A stretch of 64,000 nucleotides of DNA from Streptomyces buecherae (lineage in GTDB: Bacteria > Actinomycetota > Actinomycetes > Streptomycetales > Streptomycetaceae): contig NZ_CP060404.1 of the NCBI RefSeq assembly GCF_014295035.1, positions 4,434,501-4,498,500 on the forward strand. The letters run 5' to 3'. Positions 18,559 through 26,607 of this stretch are shown one piece after another. The notes under the pieces were generated by a model. That model did no database searches, was not told where the DNA came from, and saw nothing but the letters and a program-made list of their open reading frames with translations. Positions within the stretch are counted from its first letter, which is position 1. Every line of letters starts with the position of its first letter. A program made the translations under genes and the position numbers.

Positions 18559-19005
18559 TCAGTTGCGGGGGGTGCCCAACAACTTCGCGAACTTGTTCCA
18601 ACGGCTGATCTCGCAACCGTCCGCGCGCGAGAAGTCGGCGCTGACCGGCCGCCCCGACCAACGCCCGCCGACGTGCGCCGTCGCCGGCCCACCGTAGATC
18701 TTGGTGCAAGCCGTCCCCTTCGGCACCGGCGCGAACGGGTCGGCCCCCCACACCGTCTTCTTGGACACCTCGGCGCAGGCCGCCGCGGGGTCCGGGTGGT
18801 TGCCACCGGTCGGGTGGCAGTAGAGGTGGTACGTCCGCTGGTCCGCGAACTCGCCGGTGTCCGACACCGTGACGGTGAGGTGGTGCGCGGGCCCGGGCGC
18901 CGGAACCGGCAGCGGCTTGGCCGCGGCGTGCGGCGCGACGCTCAGTAAGGCGGGAACCACGGCCGCGGCGGCTGCGGCGGCGACGAAGAGGCGGTGCGGT
19001 GACAT
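18559..19005 (-). CDS. Subtilisin inhibitor-like (SSI family) secreted protease inhibitor
   Basis: The 148-residue precursor starts at ATG 19005 with GGAG upstream. Residues 1-32 are a signal peptide (LFVAAAAAAAVVPALLSVAPHAAA). The mature part shows the SSI family pattern: HLTVTVS, the CxP...DPAAACAEV segment with the first disulphide, the reactive-site loop CTKIYGGPATAHV, and the last strand GRPVSADFSRADGCEI. In SSI the loop reads C-P-M-V-Y-D-P and the third residue is P1; here P1 would be Lys, so trypsin-like proteases are the likely targets (inference from the family). Such proteins restrain secreted proteases during development. The C-terminus is longer than usual (SRWNKFAKLLGTPRN). Confidence 0.93.
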   Translation of the reverse strand: MSPHRLFVAAAAAAAVVPALLSVAPHAAAKPLPVPAPGPAHHLTVTVSDTGEFADQRTYHLYCHPTGGNHPDPAAACAEVSKKTVWGADPFAPVPKGTACTKIYGGPATAHVGGRWSGRPVSADFSRADGCEISRWNKFAKLLGTPRN

Positions 19006-19262
19006 CCAGGACTCCAAGATCGTGCGACTACGGGGCGCGGCGCGCCCTTGTCCGACTAACGCGCCGGTGGGGTGTCCGTTGCGCAGGAAGTCCGCTACGA
19101 AGCGACGAATCGCCGGAAAGCACCAAAAAAACCACTCTCGCGGCGGCGATACGCCTTTGCCGCCCCGGCCAAACGCCGAGTACCGTAGGCCGCGATTGGT
19201 GACAGCCCGCAGGGCTGTGCCATCATCTGCACACACGCCGCGCGCTCGCGTGGTCCGTGTAT

Positions 19263-19352
19263 GGAGGCTTCGCCTAGTCTGGTCTATGGCGCCGCACTGC
19301 TAATGCGGTTTGGGGTAACCCCCCATCCCGGGTTCAAATCCCGGAGCCTCCG
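19263..19352 (+). tRNA. tRNA-Ser (anticodon GCT)
   Basis: The acceptor arms GGAGGCT and AGCCTCC pair fully, the anticodon stem CCGCA/TGCGG encloses the loop CTGCTAA with anticodon GCT, and a long variable arm (class II) is present, followed by a normal T arm (GGGTTCAAATCCC). The discriminator is G and CCA is not encoded. It reads AGC/AGT serine codons. Confidence 0.97.
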
Positions 19353-19361
19353 CTCTGTACA

Positions 19362-19394
19362 AAGCCCCGACCGTCTCGCACGGCCGGGGCTTTT
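19362..19394 (+). terminator. Terminator after tRNA-Ser
   Basis: A 12-base-pair stem with one mismatch (AAGCCCCGACCG against CGGCCGGGGCTT), a seven-base loop and a short T-run form a standard intrinsic terminator ten bases after the tRNA. Confidence 0.85.
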
Positions 19395-19953
19395 GCGTTA
19401 CCCGAAGCTTCTGCCCCGCCCGGGCCCGGGCGGGGCCTTCCGTGCCTGGCTTTCCGGCGCGGGGCGGGCTCTACGGCACGGGTCGGTCCGAGCCGGCTCG
19501 GCCCCGGTCGGCGTGGCTCGGCTCGGCGTAGCTCTGCTCGGTTCGGCGTGGCTCGATGTGACGGCAACCACGCGAGCCGCCCGTACGAGCCCGCGCCGCC
19601 GTCCGCGCCCCCGTGCCCTCTCCGCGGACACTCCGGCGGCGCCCGGGCGCGATCACGCGTTGGGAGCGGGGTGAGGGTGGGTCGGGGGTGCTCTGGGCCG
19701 GCCCGGGCCGAGCCGGACGGGGCTCGCGCGGGCGGAGGCCGGCGTGCGGCGGCCAGTCGCACCCCGTGGCGCGTTCGGCCCGCTTGCTCCTCCCGGCCTG
19801 GCCCGCGACCGCCGCGCTTCTTCGGTGGCGATCATGCTCTACGGGCATTTCCGCAGGTCAGAGCGGGTCGAGGGAATGGATTTCACCTCGCGGCGCAGGT
19901 CATGTAATGTTGTTCCCGCAACGCCGACCAGGCAAGAAAACGCCGGGAAGTAA
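19395..19953. other. Intergenic between tRNA-Ser and tRNA-Arg
   Basis: About 560 bases with no credible gene. Around 19480-19560 there are imperfect repeats of GGCTCGGCGTAGCTC type. A possible tRNA-Arg promoter lies at 19881-19908, TTTCAC and TGTAAT spaced by 16 bases, about 45 bases before the tRNA. Frames open across this region are low-complexity shadows. Confidence 0.4.
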
Positions 19954-20026
19954 GCGCTCGTAGCTTAACGGATAGAGCACTTGACTACGGATCAAGAGGT
20001 TGCAGGTTCGAATCCTGCCGAGCGCG
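19954..20026 (+). tRNA. tRNA-Arg (anticodon ACG)
   Basis: It is 73 bases long. GCGCTCG pairs with CGAGCGC, the anticodon stem CTTGA/TCAAG holds the loop CTACGGA with anticodon ACG, and the T arm is GCAGGTTCGAATCCTGC. The discriminator is G and CCA is not encoded. With A34 edited to inosine it would read CGT, CGC and CGA. Confidence 0.97.
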
Positions 20027-20034
20027 CAGCAGCT

Positions 20035-20069
20035 CAGAGGCCCCTTCCACCCAGTGGAAGGGGCCTCTG
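20035..20069 (+). terminator. Hairpin after tRNA-Arg
   Basis: A perfect 16-base-pair stem (CAGAGGCCCCTTCCAC with its complement) and a three-base loop begin nine bases after the tRNA. No T-run follows, but position and strength fit a terminator. Confidence 0.8.
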
Positions 20070-20217
20070 GCGTGTGAGGTGACGGCAACGCTGACGGCAG
20101 CCGTCGCTCGGCGTGCGCCAGCGGATCCATGCAGGCGGGCCGCCAGTCGGTCTACTCCTCCAGCTCGCGGGCAGCGGCGGCTTCGGGCTCATGGACGCAG
20201 CCCCATGGAGCTACCTG

Positions 20218-20970
20218 CTACGTGGCGGAGCGTTGGACGCGGAGTACGAGCTGACCGTGGCGTAGGACGTACCCGCCGTCACCGTCGCGCAGGTGCTCCT
20301 GAACGTACGCCGTGACCGCGTCTCGGGCGGGCGGGGGCTGGCCGGGGAGGGTGAGGTGGAAGGTGGCGACCGTGACGGTCTCCTCCAGGTCCCGGCTGCG
20401 GTATCGGGCGGGCACGGCGTCCAGGACGATGTCGCCGTTCGGCCCGTGCGCGGGGGCGGTGAGTTCCTCGGCCAGTTCCCTCAAGTCGAAGCGCAGTCCG
20501 GTGAAGTGGCGGACCATGCGCATGCAGGCGTCGTCAGGGTCTTGCAGGAGGACGAGCAGGAGGCCGCCCGGTGCCAGCCACCCCATGACGCGCTCCACCG
20601 TCGCGACCCACTGCGAGCGCGGAACGTAGTAGAGCACGTGGGACAGCAGTGCCAGATCGGCCCGCGCGTCGATCCTCGCCTCCAGGACCGGTTCGGCCAC
20701 CACCTCGGCCTCCGGGCACGCTGACGCCAGGGCGCGCCGCATCGACGCGCTCGGCTCGATGCAGACGGTGTGCTCGAAGTGCGGGGCGAGGTGCCGCGTC
20801 GTGGTGCCGTCGGCGGGTCCCACGTCCAGCAGCACCCGTCGGGCGGGCAGTCGCTCCACGATGTCCCGCAGATAGGCGTGGGTGAACTTCTTCTCGTCCG
20901 TCCCGGCGAGGAACAGGCTGAAGGTCTGCCGGTAGGACTCTTCCTCCGTGCGCGAGTTCCCCACCTCCAC
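20218..20970 (-). CDS. Class I SAM-dependent methyltransferase
   Basis: The 250-residue protein has a Rossmann-like methyltransferase core. Motif I is VLLDVGPADGTTTRHL (residues about 45-60), the acidic end of the second strand is CIEPSASM, motif II/III is ADLALLSHVLYYVPRSQW, and LAPGGLLLVLLQ is the post-III strand. The cofactor is S-adenosylmethionine; the substrate is unknown, though the layout resembles small-molecule methyltransferases. Start GTG 20970 has only a weak ribosome binding site. A strong AGGAG lies a little upstream, before a three-codon frame (ATG at 20988, TAA at 20977), which might couple to this start. The gene lies alone between tRNA-Arg and a PASTA-like gene. Confidence 0.85.
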   Translation of the reverse strand: MEVGNSRTEEESYRQTFSLFLAGTDEKKFTHAYLRDIVERLPARRVLLDVGPADGTTTRHLAPHFEHTVCIEPSASMRRALASACPEAEVVAEPVLEARIDARADLALLSHVLYYVPRSQWVATVERVMGWLAPGGLLLVLLQDPDDACMRMVRHFTGLRFDLRELAEELTAPAHGPNGDIVLDAVPARYRSRDLEETVTVATFHLTLPGQPPPARDAVTAYVQEHLRDGDGGYVLRHGQLVLRVQRSAT

Positions 20971-21221
20971 CGTTTCTTATGACTTCATTCCACTTTCTCC
21001 TCTTTGGTGCAATGTACCCATTCCGGTTTCCGCTGGCCTCCCGGAGTGATTCGGTGGCCCCCTGGTCACGGCCCTGATCGCGCTACTGGCCGGTCGACTT
21101 GACCGGCCGTCCGCGACCCGTAGGCGGACCGGACCGGGAGTTGTTGGTCGGTCGGGGGCCTCGTCGCTCGGGGTGCCTCAGTCCGGACGCGAACGGGACG
21201 GGGGTGTCCGCGTCGCACGCG

Positions 21222-21800
21222 TCAGGGGCACGTCTCGTTGTTCTTGACGACGCCGAAGTCCACCTCGACGTCGGGCGCGTGTGCTCCGGGGTCGGGTGTT
21301 TGCGAGCAGATGTGCCAGTTCCGGTCGTAGACCTGGAAGCGGTTCTCGCCCGTCACGTCGTGCGAGGTCAGGTTGTAGAAGCCGGCCTCCTGGGCGGCGT
21401 CCTGCGCGGCCTGGAGTTGTTTGCCGACGAAGTCCGGGAGGAGGGCTGTTTTCTCCTCCTCTTTCTCCTCCTCGATGTTCTCGCGGGTTGCCTCGGGGGT
21501 GGGCCTCTCGCTGGGAGTGGCGTCCTCGGTGGCAGGCTCCGGTGTCGTGGGTGTCGCATCGGGGGTCGGCGATTGCGACGGCTCGGGGGCCGTCGTCTTC
21601 GGGGCGGCCACGCGGTCGGCGGTCTTGCCGTCGTCTTCATCGCCGTCGTCGGCGATGGCGCCGATCATGCCGATGGCCAGGAGCGCGCCGAACGTGACGG
21701 CCGCGGCGATGAGGGCCTTCTGCTTGCGCGTCTTACGTGGCGGCGGTGGGGGCGGAGTCGCCCAGTTGGGGCCGGGCGGTTGCTGTGAGAGGTCGTTCAA
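21222..21800 (-). CDS. Membrane-anchored PASTA-like protein
   Basis: A 192-residue protein from TTG 21800. No other start codon precedes the membrane segment, and a G-rich ribosome binding site is present. Order: a Pro-rich cytoplasmic start (NWATPPPPPPRKTRKQK), one transmembrane helix (ALIAAAVTFGALLAIGMIGAIA), a Thr/Pro/Glu-rich stalk of about 70 residues, then a C-terminal PASTA-like domain (LLPDFVGKQLQAAQDAAQEA, GFYNL and the NWHICSQTPDPG strand). PASTA modules bind peptidoglycan fragments or partner proteins on the outer face. Here it lacks a kinase, so a sensor or adaptor role at the wall is possible. The final NNETCP puts a second Cys near the end that may pair with the first. Confidence 0.8.
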   Translation of the reverse strand: MNDLSQQPPGPNWATPPPPPPRKTRKQKALIAAAVTFGALLAIGMIGAIADDGDEDDGKTADRVAAPKTTAPEPSQSPTPDATPTTPEPATEDATPSERPTPEATRENIEEEKEEEKTALLPDFVGKQLQAAQDAAQEAGFYNLTSHDVTGENRFQVYDRNWHICSQTPDPGAHAPDVEVDFGVVKNNETCP

Positions 21801-22075
21801 GGGGGTCCCCCAGGCATGAAGGTCGGGCGTGAACCGTGGGGGGACCGGCAGCGTAGCGGGGTGTGGGGCGGGCCGTCAGGTAGATCGACGGTTCCGTCGA
21901 CGGGGCGATGCGGTGGGCGCCGGTGCGCTGACCGAGGACGGGTGGGACGTGGGGGCTACGGGTCCGGGCTCCCGGCGCCGGCCGAGGCCCGGCGCCGACC
22001 CTGGCACGTCCCTGACCTGCGGCGGAGAATCGATTTCCCTCTGTGGGGAAGTTGCCGTAAGGTTGCATTCATCGA

Positions 22076-22149
22076 CGCGGGGTGGAGCAGCTCGGTAGCT
22101 CGCTGGGCTCATAACCCAGAGGTCGCAGGTTCAAATCCTGTCCCCGCTA
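22076..22149 (+). tRNA. Initiator tRNA-Met (anticodon CAT)
   Basis: It is 74 bases long without CCA. The first acceptor position is unpaired (C1 with T72), and three G-C pairs flank the anticodon loop (CTGGG CTCATAA CCCAG). Both are hallmarks of initiator tRNA. The T arm is GCAGGTTCAAATCCTGT. Confidence 0.95.
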
Positions 22150-22158
22150 CTTGAAGGT

Positions 22159-22189
22159 CGAGGGCCCGGCACCTAGTGCCGGGCCCTCG
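22159..22189 (+). terminator. Terminator after initiator tRNA
   Basis: A perfect 14-base-pair stem (CGAGGGCCCGGCAC with its complement) and a CTA loop, followed by GTCGTTTG, form an intrinsic terminator nine bases after the tRNA. Confidence 0.85.
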
Positions 22190-22323
22190 GTCGTTTGTCG
22201 GGGTGGTGTGGGGCCGGGGGCGCGGCTCCGGTCGTGGTGCGGGGGGTCTGGCACGGTGGCTGTCATGGATCGTGCGGGGGATGAGCGTGACGGGGGCGGC
22301 GTGGCGAGGGTGCGGGGCGCGAG

Positions 22324-23235
22324 GTGACCGCCGCCGCCCGGGAGCGGGAGCGGGAGCGGGTCGTCGGGTTCTGGGGCGAGCTGGGGTTGCCGGGGCTGAT
22401 CGACGTGCACACGCACTTCATGCCCGAGCGGGTGCTCGCCAAGGTCTGGGCGTACTTCGACTCCGCCGGGCCGCTGCTCGGCCGGCCCTGGCCCATCACC
22501 TACCGGCAGCAGGAGGACGAACGGCTGGCCACGCTGCGGCGGTTCGGCGTGCGGGCGTTCACGTCCATGGTCTATCCACACAAGCCCGGCATGGCCGCCT
22601 GGCTCAACGGCTGGGCCGCCGAGTTCGCCTCTCGCACACCGGACTGCCTGCGGACGGCCACCTTCTACCCGGAGCCGGAGGCCGCCGGGTACGTGGGGGA
22701 GGCGTTGGCGGGTGGCGTACGGGTGTTCAAGGCGCACGTGCAGGTGGGCGCGTACGACCCGGCCGATCCGTTGCTCGATCCGGTGTGGGGCGCCATCGCC
22801 GAGGCCAGGGTGCCGGTCGTGACGCACTGCGGGTCGGGGCCGGCGCCGGGGGCGTTCACCGGGCCCGGGCCGATCGGGAAGGTGCTCGCCCGGCATCCGC
22901 GGCTGCGGCTGATCGTCGCGCACCTGGGGATGCCGGAGTACACGGAGTTCTTCGACCTGGCCGAGCGGTACCCCGGCGTGCACCTCGACACGACGATGGC
23001 CTTCACCGACTTCACCGAGGAGTTCGTGCCGTTCCCGCGCGCGGAGCGGCCCCGGCTCGCGGCGCTCGGGGACCGCGTCCTCTTCGGCAGCGACTTCCCC
23101 AACATCCCGTACGGCTACCACCACGCCCTGGACGTCCTCACCCGCCTCGACCAGGACGCGGCGTGGCTGCGCGCGGTCTGTTACGACAACGCCGCCCGGC
23201 TGTGGGGGATCGGGCGGCGCGACGCCGCGCCGTGA
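22324..23235 (+). CDS. Amidohydrolase-family (ACMSD-like) metal-dependent hydrolase
   Basis: The 303-residue protein is an amidohydrolase_2-type TIM barrel. The metal motif H-x-H is in LIDVHTHFMPE (His29 and His31). Further ligands fit VPVVTHCGSG, LIVAHLGMPEY and the aspartate of LFGSDFPNIPYG near residue 265. The family includes decarboxylases and C-C or C-N hydrolases; the substrate cannot be told. Start GTG 22324 has a poor ribosome binding site. The gene is monocistronic after the initiator tRNA and converges with the DUF4180 gene. Confidence 0.88.
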   Translation: MTAAARERERERVVGFWGELGLPGLIDVHTHFMPERVLAKVWAYFDSAGPLLGRPWPITYRQQEDERLATLRRFGVRAFTSMVYPHKPGMAAWLNGWAAEFASRTPDCLRTATFYPEPEAAGYVGEALAGGVRVFKAHVQVGAYDPADPLLDPVWGAIAEARVPVVTHCGSGPAPGAFTGPGPIGKVLARHPRLRLIVAHLGMPEYTEFFDLAERYPGVHLDTTMAFTDFTEEFVPFPRAERPRLAALGDRVLFGSDFPNIPYGYHHALDVLTRLDQDAAWLRAVCYDNAARLWGIGRRDAAP

Positions 23236-23281
23236 GGGAGCGGGCGCCGCGGCGCCGTGAGGGAGCGGGTGCCGCCGTCGG

Positions 23282-23644
23282 TCAACCGGCGAGGCGTTCG
23301 CGCAGCTCGTCCTCGTCGGTGACGAACCAGGTCTGGCGACCGCGGTTGCACTCCCGGACGAAGTCCCGCAGGGACGAACTGGCTGCGGTGTGGGCGGATA
23401 TGTCGCCGACGACGGCGAGGCCCACGCGGTAGTTGACGAACTTCTGGACGATGTCGCCGGCGAGCCTGGTGCGCAGCTCGTAGAACGCGGGGTCGAGCCG
23501 GTCCGCGGGGACGACGACCCACCGCGCGCCCTGGTAGGAGGCGTTGCCGACGAGGTCGAGCGCGTCCTGCTCGGTGGCCAGGGGCGCCCCGTCGGCGGGG
23601 TAGCGGAACACGGGTACGGCGTGGATCGTGTGCGGGTCACTCAT
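23282..23644 (-). CDS. DUF4180 domain protein
   Basis: From ATG 23644 the protein has 120 residues and covers a whole DUF4180 domain: a strand pair at the start (TIHAVPVFRY), TEQDALDLVGNASYQGARWV, VVPADRLDPAFYELRTRLAG, then QKFVNYRVGLAVVGDIS and LRDFVRECNRGRQTWFV. These are the conserved blocks of the family. The function of DUF4180 is not established. It lies 120 bases downstream of an NADPH-dependent FMN reductase gene on the same strand, so the two may be co-transcribed. Confidence 0.88.
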   Translation of the reverse strand: MSDPHTIHAVPVFRYPADGAPLATEQDALDLVGNASYQGARWVVVPADRLDPAFYELRTRLAGDIVQKFVNYRVGLAVVGDISAHTAASSSLRDFVRECNRGRQTWFVTDEDELRERLAG

Positions 23645-23766
23645 GGGGGCGGGCTCGTTTCGGCGGGGCGGACGGCGGACGGCGGGGGGCTGGTGCGGCC
23701 TCGGGCGGCGGGAGCGGGGCGGGCGCGGCCTCGGGGCGCGGGTGTGCGGGGCCACGGGAGCCGGGA

Positions 23767-24309
23767 TCAGACCTGGGCGGCCTTCGTCAGGGCGGACAGG
23801 GCGGAGGTCAGCTCGGCGCGGGTGGCCTCGTCCCGGACGCGGCCCGTCTCGCGGTCCAGCTTCGTGCCGACCACCGGGATGCGCAGGCAGGCGTCGTCGA
23901 CGAGTTCGGCGTGCAACATGCCGAGGGTCTCGCGCAGTTGGGTGTAGGCGAACTCGCCGCCGGCCGGGTGCGGGGACGCGGTGATGACGGCCGTGGGCTT
24001 GCCGCCGAGTTCACCGGTGCTGACCAGCCAGTCGATGGCGTTCTTCAGCGTGCCGGGCACGCCGTGCGCGTACTCCGGGCTGACGAACAGCAGCGCGTCC
24101 GCCTCGGCCACGGCCGAGCGCAGCGCGGCCACCGCGGCGTGCGGTATGGCGTCCTCGCCGTCGAGGTCCTGGTTGAAGTGCGGGAGCGTGCCGATCTCGC
24201 CGTACGTCACGGTCCACGTCGAGCGGTCAAGGGTTTCCAGCGCGGTGTCCAGGACCGCCCCGTTGGACGATGTGGCGCGCAGACTGCCGGAGATCGCGAG
24301 AATCCTCAT
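23767..24309 (-). CDS. NADPH-dependent FMN reductase family protein
   Basis: A 180-residue flavodoxin-fold enzyme. The phosphate-binding loop for FMN is ISGSLRATSSN (residues 6-16). The family motif SPEYAHGVPGTLKNAIDWL at about 80-98 stacks on the isoalloxazine ring, and KPTAVITASPHPAGGEFA follows. Such proteins reduce FMN, quinones, azo dyes or metal ions using NADPH. The start ATG 24309 is the only reasonable one. It is followed on the same strand by the DUF4180 gene and preceded by a luciferase-like oxidoreductase gene; a flavin link between the two oxidoreductases is possible. Confidence 0.92.
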   Translation of the reverse strand: MRILAISGSLRATSSNGAVLDTALETLDRSTWTVTYGEIGTLPHFNQDLDGEDAIPHAAVAALRSAVAEADALLFVSPEYAHGVPGTLKNAIDWLVSTGELGGKPTAVITASPHPAGGEFAYTQLRETLGMLHAELVDDACLRIPVVGTKLDRETGRVRDEATRAELTSALSALTKAAQV

Positions 24310-24470
24310 GTGCCGACGGTACGGGACGAGGCGCCGGAGCGGACGGGTCGGGAGATCGCCCTGTGGACAACTCCTGAGCTGTGGACAACGGAGTCACCCT
24401 CTCCGTCGGTCGATGGGGCTTCCCGTCCCGTACCGCTCCGTGCGGGCCGGCTCCGCGGCCTCGGAGTGCG

Positions 24471-25370
24471 TCAGTTGGCGAGCGGCAGGGCCTCGGCCAG
24501 GGTGCGCCACTCGGCGCGCGGGAGCCGCACCGGCTGCTCCCGTTCCTTCCCGGTCACCACCTGCACGGCCAGGTGGTCGGCGCCGGCCGCGCGGAACTCG
24601 TCGGCCCGCTCGCGGGCGGCCTCCGGGGTGCCGATGGCGAAGACGGCGTCCAGGAGGCGGTCGCTGCCGCCGTCCGCCAGGTCGTCCTCGGCGAAGCCGA
24701 GTCGCAGCAGGTTCTTCGCGTAGTTGGCGAGGCTCAGGTAGAACGACAGGTAGGTGCGGGCGATGGCGCGGGCCCGTTCCGTGTCCGGGTCCAGGACCAC
24801 CTTGAACTCGGGGGCCAGCACCGCGTCGGGGCCGAGCGTGGCGCGGGCCTGGGCCACGTGCTCGGGCGTGACCAGGTAGGGGAGGGCGCCGAGCGCGCGG
24901 TCGCGGGAGAGTTCGAGCATCTTCGGGCCGAGGGCGGCCAGCGCCCGCTGGTCGTGGGGGACCGGCGTCGGGGCGGTGTCCAGGGCAGTCAGGTACTCCT
25001 TGAGCGCCGAGTACGGGCGGTTCGCCAGCGGGTGGTCGTTCTTCTGGGCGATCTCGTCGTGGCTCACGCCGAGGCCGAGCAGGAACCGGCCCCCGTACGC
25101 GGCGTTGAACTCCGCGTGGCGGGCGGCGACGTCCGCCGCGGCGTGGTCCCAGATGCTGAGGATGCTGGTGCCGACGGTGACCCGCTCCGTGCTGGCCAGC
25201 AGCGGGACGGCCTGGTCGACCGACGGGCTGCCGCCGATCCACAGCGTCCCGTACCCCAACTCCTCCAGCTCCGCCGCTGCCTCGCCCAGCTCCGCTTCGC
25301 GCGTCGGGTCGTCCGCGCGCAGGCCCAGGCTCCACACACCGACCCGGCCAAGACGTTCATGAAATGCCAT
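24471..25370 (-). CDS. LLM-class (F420-dependent type) oxidoreductase
   Basis: The 299-residue protein is a luciferase-like monooxygenase-fold TIM barrel. Motifs: an N-terminal strand GRVGVWSLGL, ELEELGYGTLWIGGSPSVDQ, TSILSIWDHAAADVAARHAE, FLLGLGVSH and the closing AGADHLAVQVV. In actinobacteria this sub-group usually uses coenzyme F420 rather than FMN; that is family knowledge and not proved by a residue here. The substrate is unknown. Start ATG 25370 has a weak ribosome binding site. It lies 160 bases upstream of the FMN reductase gene and is transcribed away from the response regulator gene. Confidence 0.9.
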   Translation of the reverse strand: MAFHERLGRVGVWSLGLRADDPTREAELGEAAAELEELGYGTLWIGGSPSVDQAVPLLASTERVTVGTSILSIWDHAAADVAARHAEFNAAYGGRFLLGLGVSHDEIAQKNDHPLANRPYSALKEYLTALDTAPTPVPHDQRALAALGPKMLELSRDRALGALPYLVTPEHVAQARATLGPDAVLAPEFKVVLDPDTERARAIARTYLSFYLSLANYAKNLLRLGFAEDDLADGGSDRLLDAVFAIGTPEAARERADEFRAAGADHLAVQVVTGKEREQPVRLPRAEWRTLAEALPLAN

Positions 25371-25610
25371 GCCGGGTACAGCGGGCCCGGCCGCACGCCT
25401 ATTCCGGCCATGCGGGGATTACGGCCAACCGGGTGAGCGCTGTCCGGCGTGCGACGTCCCTTCGCCCGCGCGTGGTCGGTCCGGCGCGTCCGCTCGGTCC
25501 CGGCCGGCGCGGGCCCCGGCTGAGGAACCGGGCCCGTGCGGGCCCCGTTTCTCAGCGGATTCACAGAAAGCCGCAAGGTCCTTCTCACGCTGCCGCCCCA
25601 CGCTTGCGCC

Positions 25611-26432
25611 ATGGCCACGTCATCGCCCACCGGGCACACCGAGCTGACGCGACCCGACGGCAGCCCCGTACGGGTCCTCGTAGTCGAAGATGAGGCACCG
25701 CTCGCCGAGTTGCTGTCGATGGCGCTCAGGTCCGAGCGCTGGGACGTGCGCACGGCGGGTGGGGGTGGCGGGGTCGCGGAGGTGGCGCGCGCCTTCCGGC
25801 CCGACGCCGCCGTCCTGGACCTCACGCTGCCGGACGCGGACGCCCGCGCCGCGCTGGCCGGCCTGCGCCGCGAAGTGCCCGGCGTACCGGTGTTGTTCCT
25901 GGCCTCGCGGGAGGCCGCGCGGGAGCGGACGGCCGGGCTGACGGCGGGCAGCGACGCGTACGTCACCAAGCCGTTCGGGGTCGAGGAGGTCATCGCGGGG
26001 CTGCGCGGCCTGCTGCGGCGTTCGGTGGTGCCGAACCCGCGCGCCGGGTCGGTGCTCACCGTCGGCGACCTGACGTTGAACGAGGACAGCCAGGAGGTCG
26101 TACGCGGCGGCGTGCCGATCCGGCTCACGGCCACCGAGTACGAGTTGTTGCGCTTCCTGATGCGCAACCCGCGGCGGGTGCTGAGCAAGGCGCAGATCCT
26201 GGACCGGGTGTGGAGCTACGACTTCGGCGGCCGGCCCAACGTCGTCGAGCTGTACATCTCCTACCTGCGGCGGAAGATCGACGCCGGCCGGGCCCCGATG
26301 ATCCACACCCGGCGCGGCATGGGCTATCTGATCAAGGCCGCCGACGCGGCGTCGGAGCCGTCACCCGTGCCGCAGGCGATGTCGCGGCGCAGGTCGCGTG
26401 CGCGGTCGTGGTCCGCGCCCGAGCCGGTGTGA
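25611..26432 (+). CDS. OmpR-family response regulator, orphan
   Basis: The 273-residue protein has a receiver domain (about residues 20-135: VRVLVVEDEAPLAELL, the acceptor Asp in AAVLDLTLPDAD, and the conserved Lys in YVTKPFGVEEV). A winged-helix DNA-binding domain follows (about 150-250: LTATEYELLRFLMRNPRRVL, VWSYDFGGRPNVVELYISYL, IHTRRGMGYLI). The usual Thr before the switch is replaced by Ala/Ser (LFLASREA). The short tail is Arg/Ser-rich. The start ATG 25611 is chosen because the receiver begins soon after. A cognate kinase would normally follow; instead an efflux pump gene does, so this regulator is an orphan or answers to a kinase elsewhere. Confidence 0.92.
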   Translation: MATSSPTGHTELTRPDGSPVRVLVVEDEAPLAELLSMALRSERWDVRTAGGGGGVAEVARAFRPDAAVLDLTLPDADARAALAGLRREVPGVPVLFLASREAARERTAGLTAGSDAYVTKPFGVEEVIAGLRGLLRRSVVPNPRAGSVLTVGDLTLNEDSQEVVRGGVPIRLTATEYELLRFLMRNPRRVLSKAQILDRVWSYDFGGRPNVVELYISYLRRKIDAGRAPMIHTRRGMGYLIKAADAASEPSPVPQAMSRRRSRARSWSAPEPV

Positions 26433-26560
26433 GGCGGAGGGAGGCGGTGGGAGCCCGGCACCGAGCCGGTGCGAGCCCGGCATCGGGCCGGTGTGAGCCG
26501 GCCGGGCTCGACGGTCGGAGTCTGGCGACGCAATGAGCTATACAGCGTAGAGGGAAGTCC

Positions 26561-26596
26561 TATACGGTGTACGTCGCTGTGCTCGTACACCGTATA
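26561..26596 (+). promoter_or_regulatory. Perfect palindrome before the MFS-TetR unit (candidate TetR operator)
   Basis: TATACGGTGTACG (26561-26573) and its exact complement (26584-26596) flank a ten-base spacer. It lies 11 bases before the pump start. A related half-site, TATACAGCGTAG, occurs at 26539-26550. A TetR gene follows the pump, so control by it is the likely reading. Confidence 0.75.
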
Positions 26597-26607
26597 AGGA
26601 CGTGCTC

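Noticed and set aside
19900..20130. Minus-strand frame with RIRTCNLLIRSQVLYPLSYE text over tRNA-Arg
   Set aside because: This is the well-known spurious translation of the antisense strand of a tRNA-Arg gene, not a protein.
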